Shown: positions 37,634 through 49,172, counted from the first letter of the stretch. The stretch: DNA of 64,000 nucleotides from Comamonadaceae bacterium (GCA_947455465.1 CANGNS010000001.1:124001-188000); one strand, 5' to 3'. Made by a program: numbers and translations. The notes: a model not told the origin generated them from the sequence alone.

Positions 37634-38059
37634 CTATTTCACCAAGGTCACCGCGGTTTTACTGGTGCTGGCGACACGCTGCGATACCGAGCCGGTTAGC
37701 AAATCGCCAAATGCAGAGCGGCCTTTGGTGCCCATAACGATCAGGTCGAATTTCCCGGCTTTGGCGGCATTGACAATCTCCTCTGCCACATGGCCGGTTT
37801 TGATAATCATGTCATGGGCCAATTCCAGTTTGTCTAGGTATTTGCGTGACGCCTTCAGGTCTTTGTCACTTAGTTCGCGCAAATAATCGGCCAGCGTACC
37901 TTTGGGGGTGAATTTTTTCAGGTGCTTAAAGCCCGTGTCATCATGGACCGAAATCAGCGTGATTTTGGATTTATCACGCAAAGCCAAGGCCAATTGCGCG
38001 GCATAGTGGGTGGCGCGCAAAGCGCTGGGTGAACCGTCGACGGCAACGAGAATACGCAT
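37634..38059 (-). CDS. Universal stress protein (UspA family)
   Basis: A 141-residue single-domain protein with the nucleotide-binding alpha/beta fold: ILVAVDGSPSALRA at the N-terminus and the ATP-loop GTKGRSAFGDLLTGSVSQRVA at residues about 112-132 (G-x2-G-x9-G-S/T). Such proteins help survival under starvation and other stress. The complete ATP motif suggests it binds ATP. Confidence 0.93.
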   Translation of the reverse strand: MRILVAVDGSPSALRATHYAAQLALALRDKSKITLISVHDDTGFKHLKKFTPKGTLADYLRELSDKDLKASRKYLDKLELAHDMIIKTGHVAEEIVNAAKAGKFDLIVMGTKGRSAFGDLLTGSVSQRVASTSKTAVTLVK

Positions 38060-38136
38060 GGCAGTTTCCTAAGTCATTAAAAACTGCAGCTTAGGCGCCG
38101 GGCGCGCCAGTTTCTATGCGCTAGATCATGGTTTGC

Positions 38137-38808
38137 CTAAAAACCCACGTAGCGCACAAATTTGTCACTGTCCTCGCGCACCGATTTCACCGAATTGGCG
38201 ACGAAGGATTCGTCGGGATACCCCATGGCAATACAAATCATGATATTTTGATCGTCAGGAATACCGGCATGCTCGCGTACCACGGCCGATTGCATAATCC
38301 CTTGCCCATTAATCACGCAGCCCAAACCTCTTTCCCATGCCGCCAATACGATGGCGTGCGAAATAGCACCCAAATCAAATTGGCTAATGGCCGCGGGTTC
38401 CAGGTATTTATCGTAAGTGAGCACCAAAGATACCGGCGCGTCAAACTGGCGAAACCCGCGCATCACCCAATCGGTGCGCCGCACCTTGTCGTCGCGGGCA
38501 ATACCCATGGCGTCAAACAACTGCACGGCAATGTCAATTTGCCGTTGGCGATGAATTCCCTCGTAGGACTCCTTCATCGGGAAATCGCGCTTGGGCGGCA
38601 CACCACGCATCATATTGTCGGTATTGCCTTGGCGAATGCGGTCCAGCGGCTCGCCGGTCAGCACATGGATATACCAGGGCTGGGTATTCATGGACGAAGG
38701 CGCCCATTTGGCAATGTCAATGATTTCCTCAATGGTTTCGCGGGCCACCGGCTTTTGCTGGTATCCGCGAATACTTTTGCGGGCCTTCATCAGTTCTGAA
38801 AACTCCAT
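38137..38808 (-). CDS. Nitroreductase family FMN protein
   Basis: A 223-residue NAD(P)H-dependent flavoprotein. The FMN-contact segment MKARKSIRGYQQKPV, the AKWAPSSMNTQPWYIHVLTG block and the C-terminal WERGLGCVINGQG and IAMGYPDESF motifs fit the nitroreductase fold. ATG 38808 is used because GAGG is 10 bases upstream and the flavin motif begins immediately after. Physiological substrate unknown. Confidence 0.9.
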   Translation of the reverse strand: MEFSELMKARKSIRGYQQKPVARETIEEIIDIAKWAPSSMNTQPWYIHVLTGEPLDRIRQGNTDNMMRGVPPKRDFPMKESYEGIHRQRQIDIAVQLFDAMGIARDDKVRRTDWVMRGFRQFDAPVSLVLTYDKYLEPAAISQFDLGAISHAIVLAAWERGLGCVINGQGIMQSAVVREHAGIPDDQNIMICIAMGYPDESFVANSVKSVREDSDKFVRYVGF

Positions 38809-38941
38809 AGCTATTGCGCCTCTTTGAATGGGTAGGTAAAAACTTACTTTCAAATATAGCGCCAATACCCGGGTAGGTACCGGGTTGGGGTGTCGCCAAG
38901 GTGCGGTGCCTCTTGGCCCAGGCCGTGGCGGGCTCTTCCAA

Positions 38942-39652
38942 TTAATCGGCGCTTATGCGCCCGTCGACCACTTCAATCGTGCGATCGCAGCGGGCGGAGA
39001 GCAAGGGGTTGTGGGTAACAAAGAGCACCGCTGTCGATTGCTCTTGGCACACCTTGCGCAGCAACTCAAAAACCCCGTCCGCACTCTTGGTGTCCAGATT
39101 GCCAGTCGGCTCGTCGGCCAGTATCAGGCCAGGGCGCATGGCCAAGGCGCGGGCAACGGCCACCCGTTGCTGTTGGCCGCCCGACAGGCGATTGGCCGGC
39201 GCATGCAGCCAAGGCGTCATGCCCACACTGTCGAGCAAACCGGCCGCGCGCTCGCGCATGGGCGCATCACGAAAACCGCGGTCGGCGTACAGCGGCATCA
39301 TGACGTTTTCCAGCGCGCTAAAGGCGCTGAGCAAATGGTGGTACTGAAATACAAAGCCGATGCGGTGGCCCCGCAGGTGCGTGCGCTGCGCATCATTGAG
39401 CACGGTGGTCTCCCTGCCATCGATGCGCAAACTGCCGCTGCTGGGCCGGTCTAGCAAGCCGACAATATTGAGCAAAGTACTTTTGCCCGACCCGGACGGG
39501 CCAATGACGGCACAAAAATCGCCGTGGTTGATGCGTAAATCAATCCCATGCAAGACCTCGGTTTCGTTGTCCGCACCGAGGTTGAAGGATTTGCGGATGC
39601 CTTGCAACTCCAGAACGGGGCCGTTCAGCATGGGGGCCTTGGGCGCGGTCAC
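38942..39652 (-). CDS. ABC transporter ATP-binding protein, MacB/LolD type
   Basis: A 236-residue ATPase with Walker [11 protein letters not shown]-loop FQYHHLL, signature [15 protein letters not shown], Walker [12 protein letters not shown] and the H-loop VTHNP. The subgroup is that of LolD, FtsE and MacB, which drive mechanotransmission rather than translocation across the membrane. GTG 39652 is chosen as start since GAGG is seven bases upstream and it follows the permease stop; an upstream ATG would overlap the permease. Confidence 0.9.
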   Translation of the reverse strand: MTAPKAPMLNGPVLELQGIRKSFNLGADNETEVLHGIDLRINHGDFCAVIGPSGSGKSTLLNIVGLLDRPSSGSLRIDGRETTVLNDAQRTHLRGHRIGFVFQYHHLLSAFSALENVMMPLYADRGFRDAPMRERAAGLLDSVGMTPWLHAPANRLSGGQQQRVAVARALAMRPGLILADEPTGNLDTKSADGVFELLRKVCQEQSTAVLFVTHNPLLSARCDRTIEVVDGRISAD

Positions 39653-39665
39653 CAGCACCTCTTGC

Positions 39666-40906
<1,241 letters not shown>

Positions 40907-40910
<4 letters not shown>

Positions 40911-42109
40911 GGCAGCGCTTGCCGGATACGCCCGCCCTCGTGCACACCGGTTTGCGCCGTAGGAACGACCATCTCGCCGGCTTGCAAACCCGACAGCACC
41001 TGCACTTTTCCTTGGCTGACCAAGCCCAAACCAAGGCCTTGGCGTACGGCTTTGCCATTGCGCACTACCAGCACCCAGGGGGCTGCTGAATCGACCTCGT
41101 GGATGGCCGTCTGCGCCAGCAGCAAGGCCTGCGTGCGCCGTTCCACCTCGATGTCCACGGACACCGTCATGTCCTGCTTCAGCAATTCCTGGGGCTCGCT
41201 GACATCAAGCCGCACTTCGATGGCGCCGCGCTGGGCGTCTACTGCGGGGTGGATAAAGGCCACTTGGGCGGCAAATTTACGCTCTGGGAAGGCATCGGCC
41301 GAGGCGGTGGCGCTCTGCCCCACGCGCAGCCATTTCAAATTCTTTTCGTCAATCTGCAAAATCAGCTGGGTGGAACCCAAGGGCGACAAGACCATCAAGA
41401 CCTTGCCGGGCACCACGCCGTCGCCCTCCTCTACATTGCGGGCCATCACCACAGCCGCTTGGGGCGCCAGGATTTGGCTGTAGCGAAAGCGCGCCAACTG
41501 TGTCTGCAGCGCCGCCTGCGCCTGCACCAGGGCCGCTTGTGCGCTGGCAGCTTCACTGCCGCCGGGCTGCACGCTGGCCCACTGGTGGCTGGCGATGCTG
41601 CGCTGGGATTGGGCGATCTCCAAGGCCCGCTGCGCGTCCTCATTGGTGGCGCCGCCATAGAAGCCTTGCGCAAAAAGCGCTTGCGCGCGGGCCACCGCCC
41701 TTTGCGCGCTCAAAAAATTGGTCTCGGCCTGGGCCACAGCCTGCTTGGCCAGCGGCGCTTTGACCTCCTGCACCATACGCAGATTGCTGCCTGCCAGTTG
41801 CTCAGCCGCCCGGGCCTGGGCGACGCTGGCGCCCAGTTCCGCGCTGTCCAGCGCCAGCAATAACTGCCCCCGCTTCACGCTTTGCCCTTCCTGGGCCAGC
41901 ACCTTGCTGACCGTTCCGGTAATCTGCGCACCCAGGTTAATACGGTGCTCTGTTTGCACATGGCCGCTGGCGACAATGGTATGCACCAAAGTGCCCTCGC
42001 CCACGGGCTCCAGATACACCCTGGGACCGATAAGCCATTGGTACACCAAATAGCCTACCGCGCAGCCCAGCAGCAGGCTGCCCGCCCAAAGATAGACCGG
42101 GCGCATCAT
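40907..42109 (-). CDS. MacA-like periplasmic adaptor protein
   Basis: A 400-residue HlyD/MacA-type adaptor with an N-terminal membrane anchor (about 5-24), the lipoyl half-motif INLGAQITGTVSKVLAQEGQSVKRGQLLLALD, an alpha-helical hairpin rich in Ala and Gln (about 88-205), the second lipoyl half (ILAPQAAVVMARNVEEGDGVVPGK) and beta-barrel and membrane-proximal domains. It bridges the permease to a TolC-type channel. It follows the BamE-like gene by 25 bp. Confidence 0.9.
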
Positions 42110-42134
42110 TATTCTTGTATGCAGCGCTTAATTA

Positions 42135-42470
42135 TCAAAATTCCGTTTCATTGGTTTCCAGACGTTCGCTGGTGGACGCTACGCGTAAATCGGGCCCAAA
42201 ATCCACATAAAACACGGTATGGGTCGCGGGGATATTGATTTCATTCACGTCATAAATCCAGGTTCCGCCGGGCGATTTGCGAAACTTCAGGCTGTGCGCC
42301 GGCCGGCCGATGGCAGCGCGCACTTCGGCTACCGTCATACCGATCTTGACCGTGGCCTCTTGCTCGGGTGTGACGCTAAAGCCTTTTGCCGCAAAGGCAA
42401 GGCCCGACACGGCGGCGGTGGCGACGACTGCGGCACTGACCGCGAGCATCTTGAGTTGAGCTGTTTTCAT
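42135..42470 (-). CDS. Exported BamE/SmpA-like domain protein
   Basis: A 111-residue protein with a cleavable signal (AFA-A near residue 28) and one SmpA/OmlA/BamE-like fold: KIGMTVAEVRAAIGRPAHSLKF then the strands WIYDV, VFYVDFG. There is no lipobox cysteine, so unlike BamE it should be soluble in the periplasm. It stands at the head of the MacAB-like operon. An FNR-type site lies about 104 bp upstream. Confidence 0.8.
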   Translation of the reverse strand: MKTAQLKMLAVSAAVVATAAVSGLAFAAKGFSVTPEQEATVKIGMTVAEVRAAIGRPAHSLKFRKSPGGTWIYDVNEINIPATHTVFYVDFGPDLRVASTSERLETNETEF

Positions 42471-42573
42471 AAATATTCCTTGTACTAAATGACTGCTTTA
42501 AGCCCATAGAACAATCTGAAAATGCCATAAATGGGGACTAAGTGCATTTCACCCCCGGCCTAGGCAATTTGAA

Positions 42574-42587
42574 TTGATATGGGTCAA
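42574..42587. promoter_or_regulatory. FNR/Dnr-type box
   Basis: TTGATATGGGTCAA matches TTGAT-N4-GTCAA, an accepted variant of FNR/Dnr sites. It lies in the 257-bp divergent gap, 104 bp from the BamE-like gene and 140 bp from nagA, so the controlled gene is open. Confidence 0.45.
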
Positions 42588-42727
42588 AGGTGGAATATTC
42601 ATCCCAATTAATTTAAATAATTTAAATACCCGGTGTGTAAAGAAAATACCCCTGCGCTGCCAACATTAAACGGCAGCCGCCAAATCCATGGGGAATGCTA
42701 AGCTTGTACTTTTCCTAGGAATTTACA

Positions 42728-43840
42728 TTGCAAACGATCAGCGGCAACATCCTCACGCCCTCTGGCTTTGTGCAGGGCAGCGCTATATGCACGCCTGAGG
42801 GGCGGATTGCGCATATTGAGGGTGTGCCCGTTAGCGAGTCCCAGGCCCGCGACTCGGGCCTGGCGCTGGTACTTCCCGGCTTTATCGACCTGCATGTGCA
42901 CGGTGGCGGCGGGCGCGACATCATGCAAGGGGGCGACGCCGCCAGACGCATCTGCCAGGTCCACGCAGAGCACGGCACCACCGCGCTGCTGGCGACCACC
43001 ATGACCGCGCCGCTGTCCGACATAGCGCAAGCGCTGCAAGGCATTCAGGGCGTCCGTGGCGACCTGCCGCAGGACGGCGCCCACATCTTGGGCGTGCACC
43101 TCGAAGGCCCTTATATCAACGAGGACAAGCTGGGCGCCCAGCCCGCATTTGCCCGTCCTTTGGCTGCGGCTGAGCTGCAGCAGCTCAGCCAATTGGCACC
43201 CATCCGGCTGATCACCTTGGCGCCCGAGGTGCCGGGCAATATGGACCTGATCGACGCCTTGTGTGCCCAGGGCATGCGCGTACAGATTGGCCATACCAGC
43301 GGGACCTATGAGGACGGCGTACAGGCCTTGGGCCGTGGCGCCAGCGGCTTTACGCATTTGTTCAACGCCATGACCGGCCTGCACCACCGTGCCCCAGGCA
43401 TGGTTGGCGCGGCTTTGGCGCATGCCCAGTACGCCGAAATCATTCCGGACCTCATCCATGTGCACCCAGGCGCTATCCGCGTGGCTTTGCGTGCCGTCCC
43501 CTGCCTGTACTGTGTGAGCGACTCTACGGCCGCCACCGGCATGCCCGACGGCCCCTACCAATTGGGGAAGCACACCGTCTACAAATGCATGGGCGGCGTG
43601 CGGCTGGAAGACGGCACGCTGGCGGGCTCGACACTGACCCTGGACCAGGCCTTGCGCAATCTGGTGGACGTTTTGGGCTTGGGCATTTTGGACGCCTCGC
43701 AGCGCGTCTCTACGCATGCGGCCAACTTCATGGGCATCAGCGATCGGGGTCGCCTGCAGCCGGGCGCTTGGGCCGATATGGCGGTGCTAAACCGCGATCT
43801 GGCCTTGCAGTCGGTCTACCTCCAAGGGCGCCCGCTATGA
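42728..43840 (+). CDS. nagA: N-acetylglucosamine-6-phosphate deacetylase
   Basis: A 370-residue amidohydrolase-fold enzyme that converts GlcNAc-6-P to glucosamine-6-P and acetate. Metal and substrate motifs are HVHGGGGRD, GVHLEGPYIN, GHTSGTYED and HLFNAMTGLHHRAPGMVG, with the catalytic Asp in YCVSDSTAATGMPDG. TTG 42728 is preferred as start because AGGAA is six bases upstream. It overlaps the SIS deaminase by four bases, linking both steps of amino-sugar entry into glycolysis. Confidence 0.93.
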   Translation: MQTISGNILTPSGFVQGSAICTPEGRIAHIEGVPVSESQARDSGLALVLPGFIDLHVHGGGGRDIMQGGDAARRICQVHAEHGTTALLATTMTAPLSDIAQALQGIQGVRGDLPQDGAHILGVHLEGPYINEDKLGAQPAFARPLAAAELQQLSQLAPIRLITLAPEVPGNMDLIDALCAQGMRVQIGHTSGTYEDGVQALGRGASGFTHLFNAMTGLHHRAPGMVGAALAHAQYAEIIPDLIHVHPGAIRVALRAVPCLYCVSDSTAATGMPDGPYQLGKHTVYKCMGGVRLEDGTLAGSTLTLDQALRNLVDVLGLGILDASQRVSTHAANFMGISDRGRLQPGAWADMAVLNRDLALQSVYLQGRPL

Positions 43841-44859
43841 GCACCGCCATGCTGACCGAGGCCTTGCAGGCCCCGCAGATGGTGGCCCAGCAACTGGCCC
43901 AAGACGCAGACCAATACGCTGCTTTCGGCGCCCTGCTGCACAGCCGCGACCCCAGCGCGGTGCTGACCGTGGCGCGCGGCAGTTCAGACCATGCAGCCCA
44001 ATTCTTGGCCTATCTGGTAATGGCCCGCATGGGCCGGCTGGTGACCTCGCTGCCCATGTCGCTCATCACCTTGTACCAATCCCATATGCGCTGCCAAGGC
44101 TTGCTGTCCCTGGCTTTTTCGCAGTCCGGCCAAAGCCCGGACTTGGTCGCACCCACCGAATTTTTCAGCCAGGGCGGCGCGATCACCGCCGCGTTCGTCA
44201 ATGAGGTCGACTCGCCACTGGCCCGCGCCGCCCAATGGGCTTTTGCGCTGCATGCCGGTCAGGAGCGCAGCGTAGCGGCTACAAAAAGTTATATCGCCCA
44301 ACTGGTAGCAGGCGGGCGCGTCGTCGCCGCCTGGCAAAACGACCCTGCGCTGCAGGCTGCCTTGGCCGACTTGCCACAGGCGCTAGAACGCGCCGCGCGC
44401 ATGGATTGGAGCGCCGCCCTTCCTATTTTACATGGCGCCGACCGCCTGTTCGTGATCGGCCGAGGCACCGGCATGCCCGTGGCCCTGGAAGCGGCCTTGA
44501 AGTTCAAAGAAACCTGCGGCATCCAGGCCGAGGCCTTTTCCAGCGCCGAGGTCCGCCATGGCCCGATGGCGCTGATCGATGAGGGCTACCCCTTGCTGGT
44601 CTTGGCCCCGCGCGGCCCGGCGCAGCCAGGTTTGCTCAGTTTTGCCAGTGATATGCGCGAACGTGGCGCCAAAGTACTACTGGCCGCCCCCCAAGGCACA
44701 CCAGCGGCCAATCTGCCCCTGGCCACCACCGGCGCCCTCGATCTGGATCCGATTGCTGTGATCCAAAGCTTCTACCCCATGGTTGAGGCCCTGGCCCGCG
44801 CCCGGGGCCGGGACCCGGACGCACCCCGTTTTTTGGCCAAGGTGACCAAGACCCATTAG
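43837..44859 (+). CDS. SIS-domain glucosamine-6-phosphate deaminase (NagB-II type)
   Basis: A 340-residue protein equal to the isomerase half of GlmS without the glutaminase domain. Two SIS domains are seen: VARGSSDHAAQFLAY and SFSQSG-like FSQSGQSPD (about 46-115), and VIGRGTGMPVALEAALKFKETCGIQAEAFSSAEVRHGPMAL (about 205-245). Such proteins deaminate glucosamine-6-P to fructose-6-P and ammonia. The overlap with nagA supports this role rather than sugar-amine synthesis. Confidence 0.88.
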   Translation: MSTAMLTEALQAPQMVAQQLAQDADQYAAFGALLHSRDPSAVLTVARGSSDHAAQFLAYLVMARMGRLVTSLPMSLITLYQSHMRCQGLLSLAFSQSGQSPDLVAPTEFFSQGGAITAAFVNEVDSPLARAAQWAFALHAGQERSVAATKSYIAQLVAGGRVVAAWQNDPALQAALADLPQALERAARMDWSAALPILHGADRLFVIGRGTGMPVALEAALKFKETCGIQAEAFSSAEVRHGPMALIDEGYPLLVLAPRGPAQPGLLSFASDMRERGAKVLLAAPQGTPAANLPLATTGALDLDPIAVIQSFYPMVEALARARGRDPDAPRFLAKVTKTH

Positions 44860-44987
44860 CCGCGTCCTGCTGTGTCCCGGCAGCTGCCACGAGCCATGCA
44901 CAAAAGTTATGGGCGCTCGGCTTAGATTCATTGGAAACTTGGCTGTGCAGTTTGTAGGCTCGACAACTTCCAACAAAGTGGGTCAAC

Positions 44988-46241
44988 ATGCGACATGTGG
45001 TGGTTATTGGTGGTGGGGTAGTCGGGCTCACAACGGCCTGGGCTTTGCTGCAGGCCGGCCATGAGGTCAGCCTGGTAGAACAGGAGACAGCGATGGCCCA
45101 AGGCGCAAGCCGGGCCAATGGCGGCCAGCTCAGTTACCGCTACGTATCGCCCCTGGCCGATGCCGGCATTGGGTTCACAGCATTGCGCTGGCTCTTGGAG
45201 GCCGATAGCCCGCTGACGTTTCGCCCCGAAGCCCGCATGGTGCAGTGGCGCTGGCTGGCCTCGTTTTTGGCCCACTGCAACTCGCAGATCAACCAACGCA
45301 CCACCCAGCGCCTGCTGGCCTTGGGCGCGTTCAGCCAGCAGTCTTTTGCGCAGCTGTATGCCCAGGCCCAATTAGAGGGCGTCAGCCTGCGCACGCCGGG
45401 CAAGCTGGTGATGTACCGCAACGCCCAAGCCCTGGCCCGTACGGCGAGCCGACTGCGCGCCGATCCGGCCAGCGTCGAGCAAGTGCTCGATGCGCACGAG
45501 TGCCTCGCCCGCGAACCCGCACTGGCGCACAGCCCTGTTGCATGGGCCGGCGGCATCTTTACCGAAGGTGAGGCGCTGGCCGATTGCCACGCCCTGTGCC
45601 TGCAACTCGCGCAGCGCCTGCAAGCGCACTCCCACTTCAAGGGCTTTGTCCACGCCCAGGCGCAAAGCCTGCACGTGCGCCAGGGCCAGGCGCAGGCACT
45701 AAACACCAGCGTAGGCGCCCTGGGTGCTGACGGGTTTGTGATCGCAGCCGGCCTGGGCAGCCGGGCCTTGGCAGCAACTGCAGGGATCGATCTACCGCTC
45801 TATCCGCTCAAGGGCTACAGCCTGACCGCAGACATCGGGCCAGGCCACCACGCACCGCAAGTCAGCGTAACGGATATTGAGAAAAAAGTGCTGTACGCGC
45901 AAATTGGCAGCCATCTGCGTGTGGCAGCGATGGTGGATTTGGTCGGTGAAGACGCCCGCATTGACCCTGGCCGCATGGCCTCGCTGCACCGCCTGGTGCA
46001 GGCGACTTTTCCGCAGGCTGCCCACTACGAGAGCGCGACGCCCTGGGCGGGCTTGCGCCCTGCGACACCTTCGGGCGCGCCGATTTTGGGCGCCACTGCG
46101 GTGCGTGGCTTATGGCTCAACGTGGGCCATGGCGGCCTGGGTTTCACCATGTCATTTGGCTCGGCACGCATCGTCGCAGACCTCATGGGTGGCAAGGCCA
46201 GCCCGATAAGCCTCGACGGTTTGCAGCTTTCCTCCATGTAA
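44988..46241 (+). CDS. dadA: D-amino acid dehydrogenase
   Basis: A 417-residue flavoprotein with the FAD-binding VVIGGGVVGLTTAWALLQAG at residues 4-23, SRANGGQLSYRYVSPLAD matching the DadA family, and the C-terminal AGLRPATPSGAPILGAT and NVGHGGLGFTMSFGSA blocks. It oxidises D-alanine and other D-amino acids to keto acids and passes electrons to the respiratory chain. In this setting it would use D-Ala released from murein peptides. Confidence 0.92.
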   Translation: MRHVVVIGGGVVGLTTAWALLQAGHEVSLVEQETAMAQGASRANGGQLSYRYVSPLADAGIGFTALRWLLEADSPLTFRPEARMVQWRWLASFLAHCNSQINQRTTQRLLALGAFSQQSFAQLYAQAQLEGVSLRTPGKLVMYRNAQALARTASRLRADPASVEQVLDAHECLAREPALAHSPVAWAGGIFTEGEALADCHALCLQLAQRLQAHSHFKGFVHAQAQSLHVRQGQAQALNTSVGALGADGFVIAAGLGSRALAATAGIDLPLYPLKGYSLTADIGPGHHAPQVSVTDIEKKVLYAQIGSHLRVAAMVDLVGEDARIDPGRMASLHRLVQATFPQAAHYESATPWAGLRPATPSGAPILGATAVRGLWLNVGHGGLGFTMSFGSARIVADLMGGKASPISLDGLQLSSM

Positions 46242-46251
46242 TACCCATAAA

Positions 46252-46283
46252 AAAACCCCGCCGGCTTGCGCTGGCGGGGTTTT
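46252..46283. terminator. Bidirectional terminator between dadA and TonB receptor
   Basis: AAAACCCCGCC pairs with GGCGGGGTTTT across a 10-nt loop, with A-runs before and T-runs after, so it can stop both convergent transcripts. Confidence 0.85.
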
Positions 46284-46304
46284 CCTGTTGCACGTCCTGA
46301 TAAA

Positions 46305-49172
46305 TCAGAACTTGTAGGTGGCCTGCATGGTGTAGGCACGTCCACGGGGATCGGCTACGCGCGGGTCCCATGAGCTGCCGGCACCGGTGTTGGTGTCATA
46401 GCTGATCGCAAACGGAGGATCGGTATTGAGCAAGTTTTTGATGCCGAAGGTCAGATCCAGGTTTTTGATGCCACTGTAAGTCACGCTGGTGTTGTACAGG
46501 ATGTAAGCATCCACATCAGGATTCCAATCCGTCGGGGTGTAAGTCGGCACGTAAATCACGGCCTGCTTGTAGCCACTGCGGTACAGCTGCGTGATGGACG
46601 CGGACCAAGGGCCATCGGTGTAGCTAGCTGTCAAGGAATGCTTCCAACGCAATGCAGGATCGTCATTGGCATTGAACTGGCCAATCAGGCTGTCACCAAA
46701 AGCGGCATTGGGCACAGGACGGGATTTCTTCTCGAGCAGGTAAGTACCTTCGAGCATGATGCCCCAGCGCGCTGTATCCAATTTGCCATAGAGGCTGGCA
46801 TTGATGTCCACACCCGTGGTGACGGTCTCGCCAGCGTTAATCCAGCGCGTGTCGACTTGGACGATATTGCCCGAAGCGTCACGGATGAAGTTGCTGGCAA
46901 AGGAAGCATAGTTGGCCAACAAGCCGTTGGCACCGGTCAGGGCCGCCGCCTGGATAGTGCCGGTCTTATTGATGGTCCACCAGTCGGCACCGACGGTCAT
47001 GCCTTCGGTAGGCTCCCATACGAATCCGACGGTCCCTTGTTTGCTCTTCTCAGGCTGCAATGCCGGGTTGCCACCAAACAAGGTGGTGAACACAATGGCT
47101 TGGCAGCCAGGCGTGGTCGAGACTTTGAGTGTGGGGCATGTCACGGGGTCTACCGTGTTCGTTCCGCCAGGAGACTCTGTCACACCAAAGAACTGCTGCT
47201 TAAAGTCCGGCACACGGAAGCCCGTGTTGTACGAACCGCGCACCATGAAATGCTCCACCGGCGCAAAGCGCAAAGACACTTTGGGGTTGGTCGTGGAACC
47301 AAAGCCGGTGTAATCGTCGCGGCGCAGCGCAACCGTTGCTTCCAATTCTTTAGTAATGGGCAACAACAATTCGCCATAGACCGCTTTGATATCGCGGGTC
47401 ATGGTGTCCATGGTGTTGACATAGTCAAAGGCGGCGTTAGGAATGCCGATCTGGGTAATCAAGTCGGTATCTTTGCCGTTGAAGGCAAACTTCTCGGTAC
47501 GCAGGTCAACGCCCACCGCAGCCATGGCGTCGCCGCCGGCCATTTTGAAGACCGGTCCGCTGGTCTTGGCATCGGCCTGAACCAGGGTGAACTTACCACC
47601 GTAGAGCTTGACGCCCGTGGCAGAAGCAGCTGCCAAAGCGGCAGTTGCAGCAGCCGTTTGTGGCTGGTTAGGCGCCAGGAAGGGGTTCAAAACACCGGTG
47701 TTAATGGCGGTCGCCAATGGCGCGCCAAAGTAATAGCCGCCGCCCAAGATAGACGAAGACTCGCTGCTGGCCGTAGAAATGCCTGCGCGGTAATCCCAAT
47801 CGGCCACGCCAGGCAGCGGGCCTTCCAGGCCCACCAAACCACGCGAGGTTTCGGTTGTGGTGTCGTATTGGCGCGGACCGCAAGGAACGCAGCGCCACCG
47901 GAAGGCCAGAGGCTGGCCACGGTTGGCTTCCAGGGTGGGGAACACCGCCACCATTTGGTTAAACACCGTGTTGTAGGACGAACCCGTGCTGGGGTAGGCC
48001 AGGTTGTACAGCGGGTTATTGATTTGGTAAGGCGCGGTGCCAGAAAGCACGGTTGCCGAGCTGCTCAATTGCTGCGCTGAAAACACCTTGGACGACTTGA
48101 CAGTGGCCTGGGTAATCTCGCCATACAACTCGTGTTCGCCAATGCGGAATGTGCCGCGCGCCACCAAGTTGGTGTTGGCAACCGGTTGCTGCAGGGTCGC
48201 CGCAACGCCCGTATCAAAGGTACACGAGTATTTGTTACTCAGCGTGCCTTGCCACAGCATGTACTCGTAGGGCGCCATACCGGGCACTGAACTACAGCCT
48301 GCGCCGCCAGGCAGTGCCAGGGGGTTCACGCGTGCGTAAGTTTGGGTGCTTCCGGGCAAGGTCGGGCCGGTGGATGTTTTGTTACTCAGTCCGGACCACA
48401 GGCTTGCAATGCCCACCACAGTGGCGACCGGTGTACCGCCAGTGTCAGGAGAGACGCCACGGTTAGGCTGGTTGGTATTGATAAAACCGCGCTGGCTACC
48501 AAGCAAGGCCTGGTTCTCGCTGCGCGTCAGTCCGACGATGAAATTGAACTTATCGGTATCTAGGTCGCCAGCGCCGCCGGTCACGCTCACGCGGTTGACG
48601 TTTGCGCCACCTTGCTGCGTCACGTCAGTAAAGGCGCTGACGGTCAGGCCCTGGTAGTTTTTCTTCAAGATGAAGTTAATCACGCCGCCAATTGCGTCTG
48701 TGCCATACACGGCAGAGGCGCCGTCTTTCAAAATTTCAACCCGCTCCACGGCGGCCATAGGAATTTGATTCAGGTCGACCGAACCGCCGTTCAGTCCGTG
48801 TGCAGCAAGGCGGCGACCGTTGAGCAAAACCAGGGTGTTATTGGAGCCCTGACCGCGCAAATTAGCGGCCGAAAGTCCATTACTGCCACGACCGGAGCCT
48901 GCGGCCACGTCCGAGTTACTGGCCAAATTATCCAGGCCATTACCCGCAACGCTCAGGACGCTCATTAACTGCTCGGCAGTCACAATACCTTGGCGTTTCA
49001 AATCTTCGCTGGATATGACCTGCACGGGCAAAGCCCCTTCGGCGGCAACGCGCTTGATACTGCTTCCGGTAACCTCGACGCGCTGCAATTGCGCATCTGC
49101 GGCCGATTGCGCCAGGGCCACGGTGGCCATTCCCATAAGGGCCATGGCGTGGGCGAGTTTGTTAAGTTTCAA
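46305..49172 (-). CDS. TonB-dependent outer-membrane receptor
   Basis: A 955-residue receptor with signal peptide (cleavage after ALA near 21), a plug domain (DLKRQGIVTAEQLMSVLS, NLRGQGSNNTLVLLNGRRLAAHG, VERVEILKDGASAVYGTDAIGGVINFILKK) and a long beta barrel ending in YKF. Receptors of this size carry oligosaccharides or peptides more often than siderophores. Neighbours are dadA, nagA and dacB, so peptidoglycan fragments are a reasonable cargo, but no ligand can be read from the barrel. Confidence 0.92.
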   Translation of the reverse strand: MKLNKLAHAMALMGMATVALAQSAADAQLQRVEVTGSSIKRVAAEGALPVQVISSEDLKRQGIVTAEQLMSVLSVAGNGLDNLASNSDVAAGSGRGSNGLSAANLRGQGSNNTLVLLNGRRLAAHGLNGGSVDLNQIPMAAVERVEILKDGASAVYGTDAIGGVINFILKKNYQGLTVSAFTDVTQQGGANVNRVSVTGGAGDLDTDKFNFIVGLTRSENQALLGSQRGFINTNQPNRGVSPDTGGTPVATVVGIASLWSGLSNKTSTGPTLPGSTQTYARVNPLALPGGAGCSSVPGMAPYEYMLWQGTLSNKYSCTFDTGVAATLQQPVANTNLVARGTFRIGEHELYGEITQATVKSSKVFSAQQLSSSATVLSGTAPYQINNPLYNLAYPSTGSSYNTVFNQMVAVFPTLEANRGQPLAFRWRCVPCGPRQYDTTTETSRGLVGLEGPLPGVADWDYRAGISTASSESSSILGGGYYFGAPLATAINTGVLNPFLAPNQPQTAAATAALAAASATGVKLYGGKFTLVQADAKTSGPVFKMAGGDAMAAVGVDLRTEKFAFNGKDTDLITQIGIPNAAFDYVNTMDTMTRDIKAVYGELLLPITKELEATVALRRDDYTGFGSTTNPKVSLRFAPVEHFMVRGSYNTGFRVPDFKQQFFGVTESPGGTNTVDPVTCPTLKVSTTPGCQAIVFTTLFGGNPALQPEKSKQGTVGFVWEPTEGMTVGADWWTINKTGTIQAAALTGANGLLANYASFASNFIRDASGNIVQVDTRWINAGETVTTGVDINASLYGKLDTARWGIMLEGTYLLEKKSRPVPNAAFGDSLIGQFNANDDPALRWKHSLTASYTDGPWSASITQLYRSGYKQAVIYVPTYTPTDWNPDVDAYILYNTSVTYSGIKNLDLTFGIKNLLNTDPPFAISYDTNTGAGSSWDPRVADPRGRAYTMQATYKF

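Noticed and set aside
46638-48080. A 480-codon plus-strand frame opposite the second TonB receptor
   Set aside because: The receptor on the minus strand has full plug and barrel features; the opposite frame has no recognisable domain.
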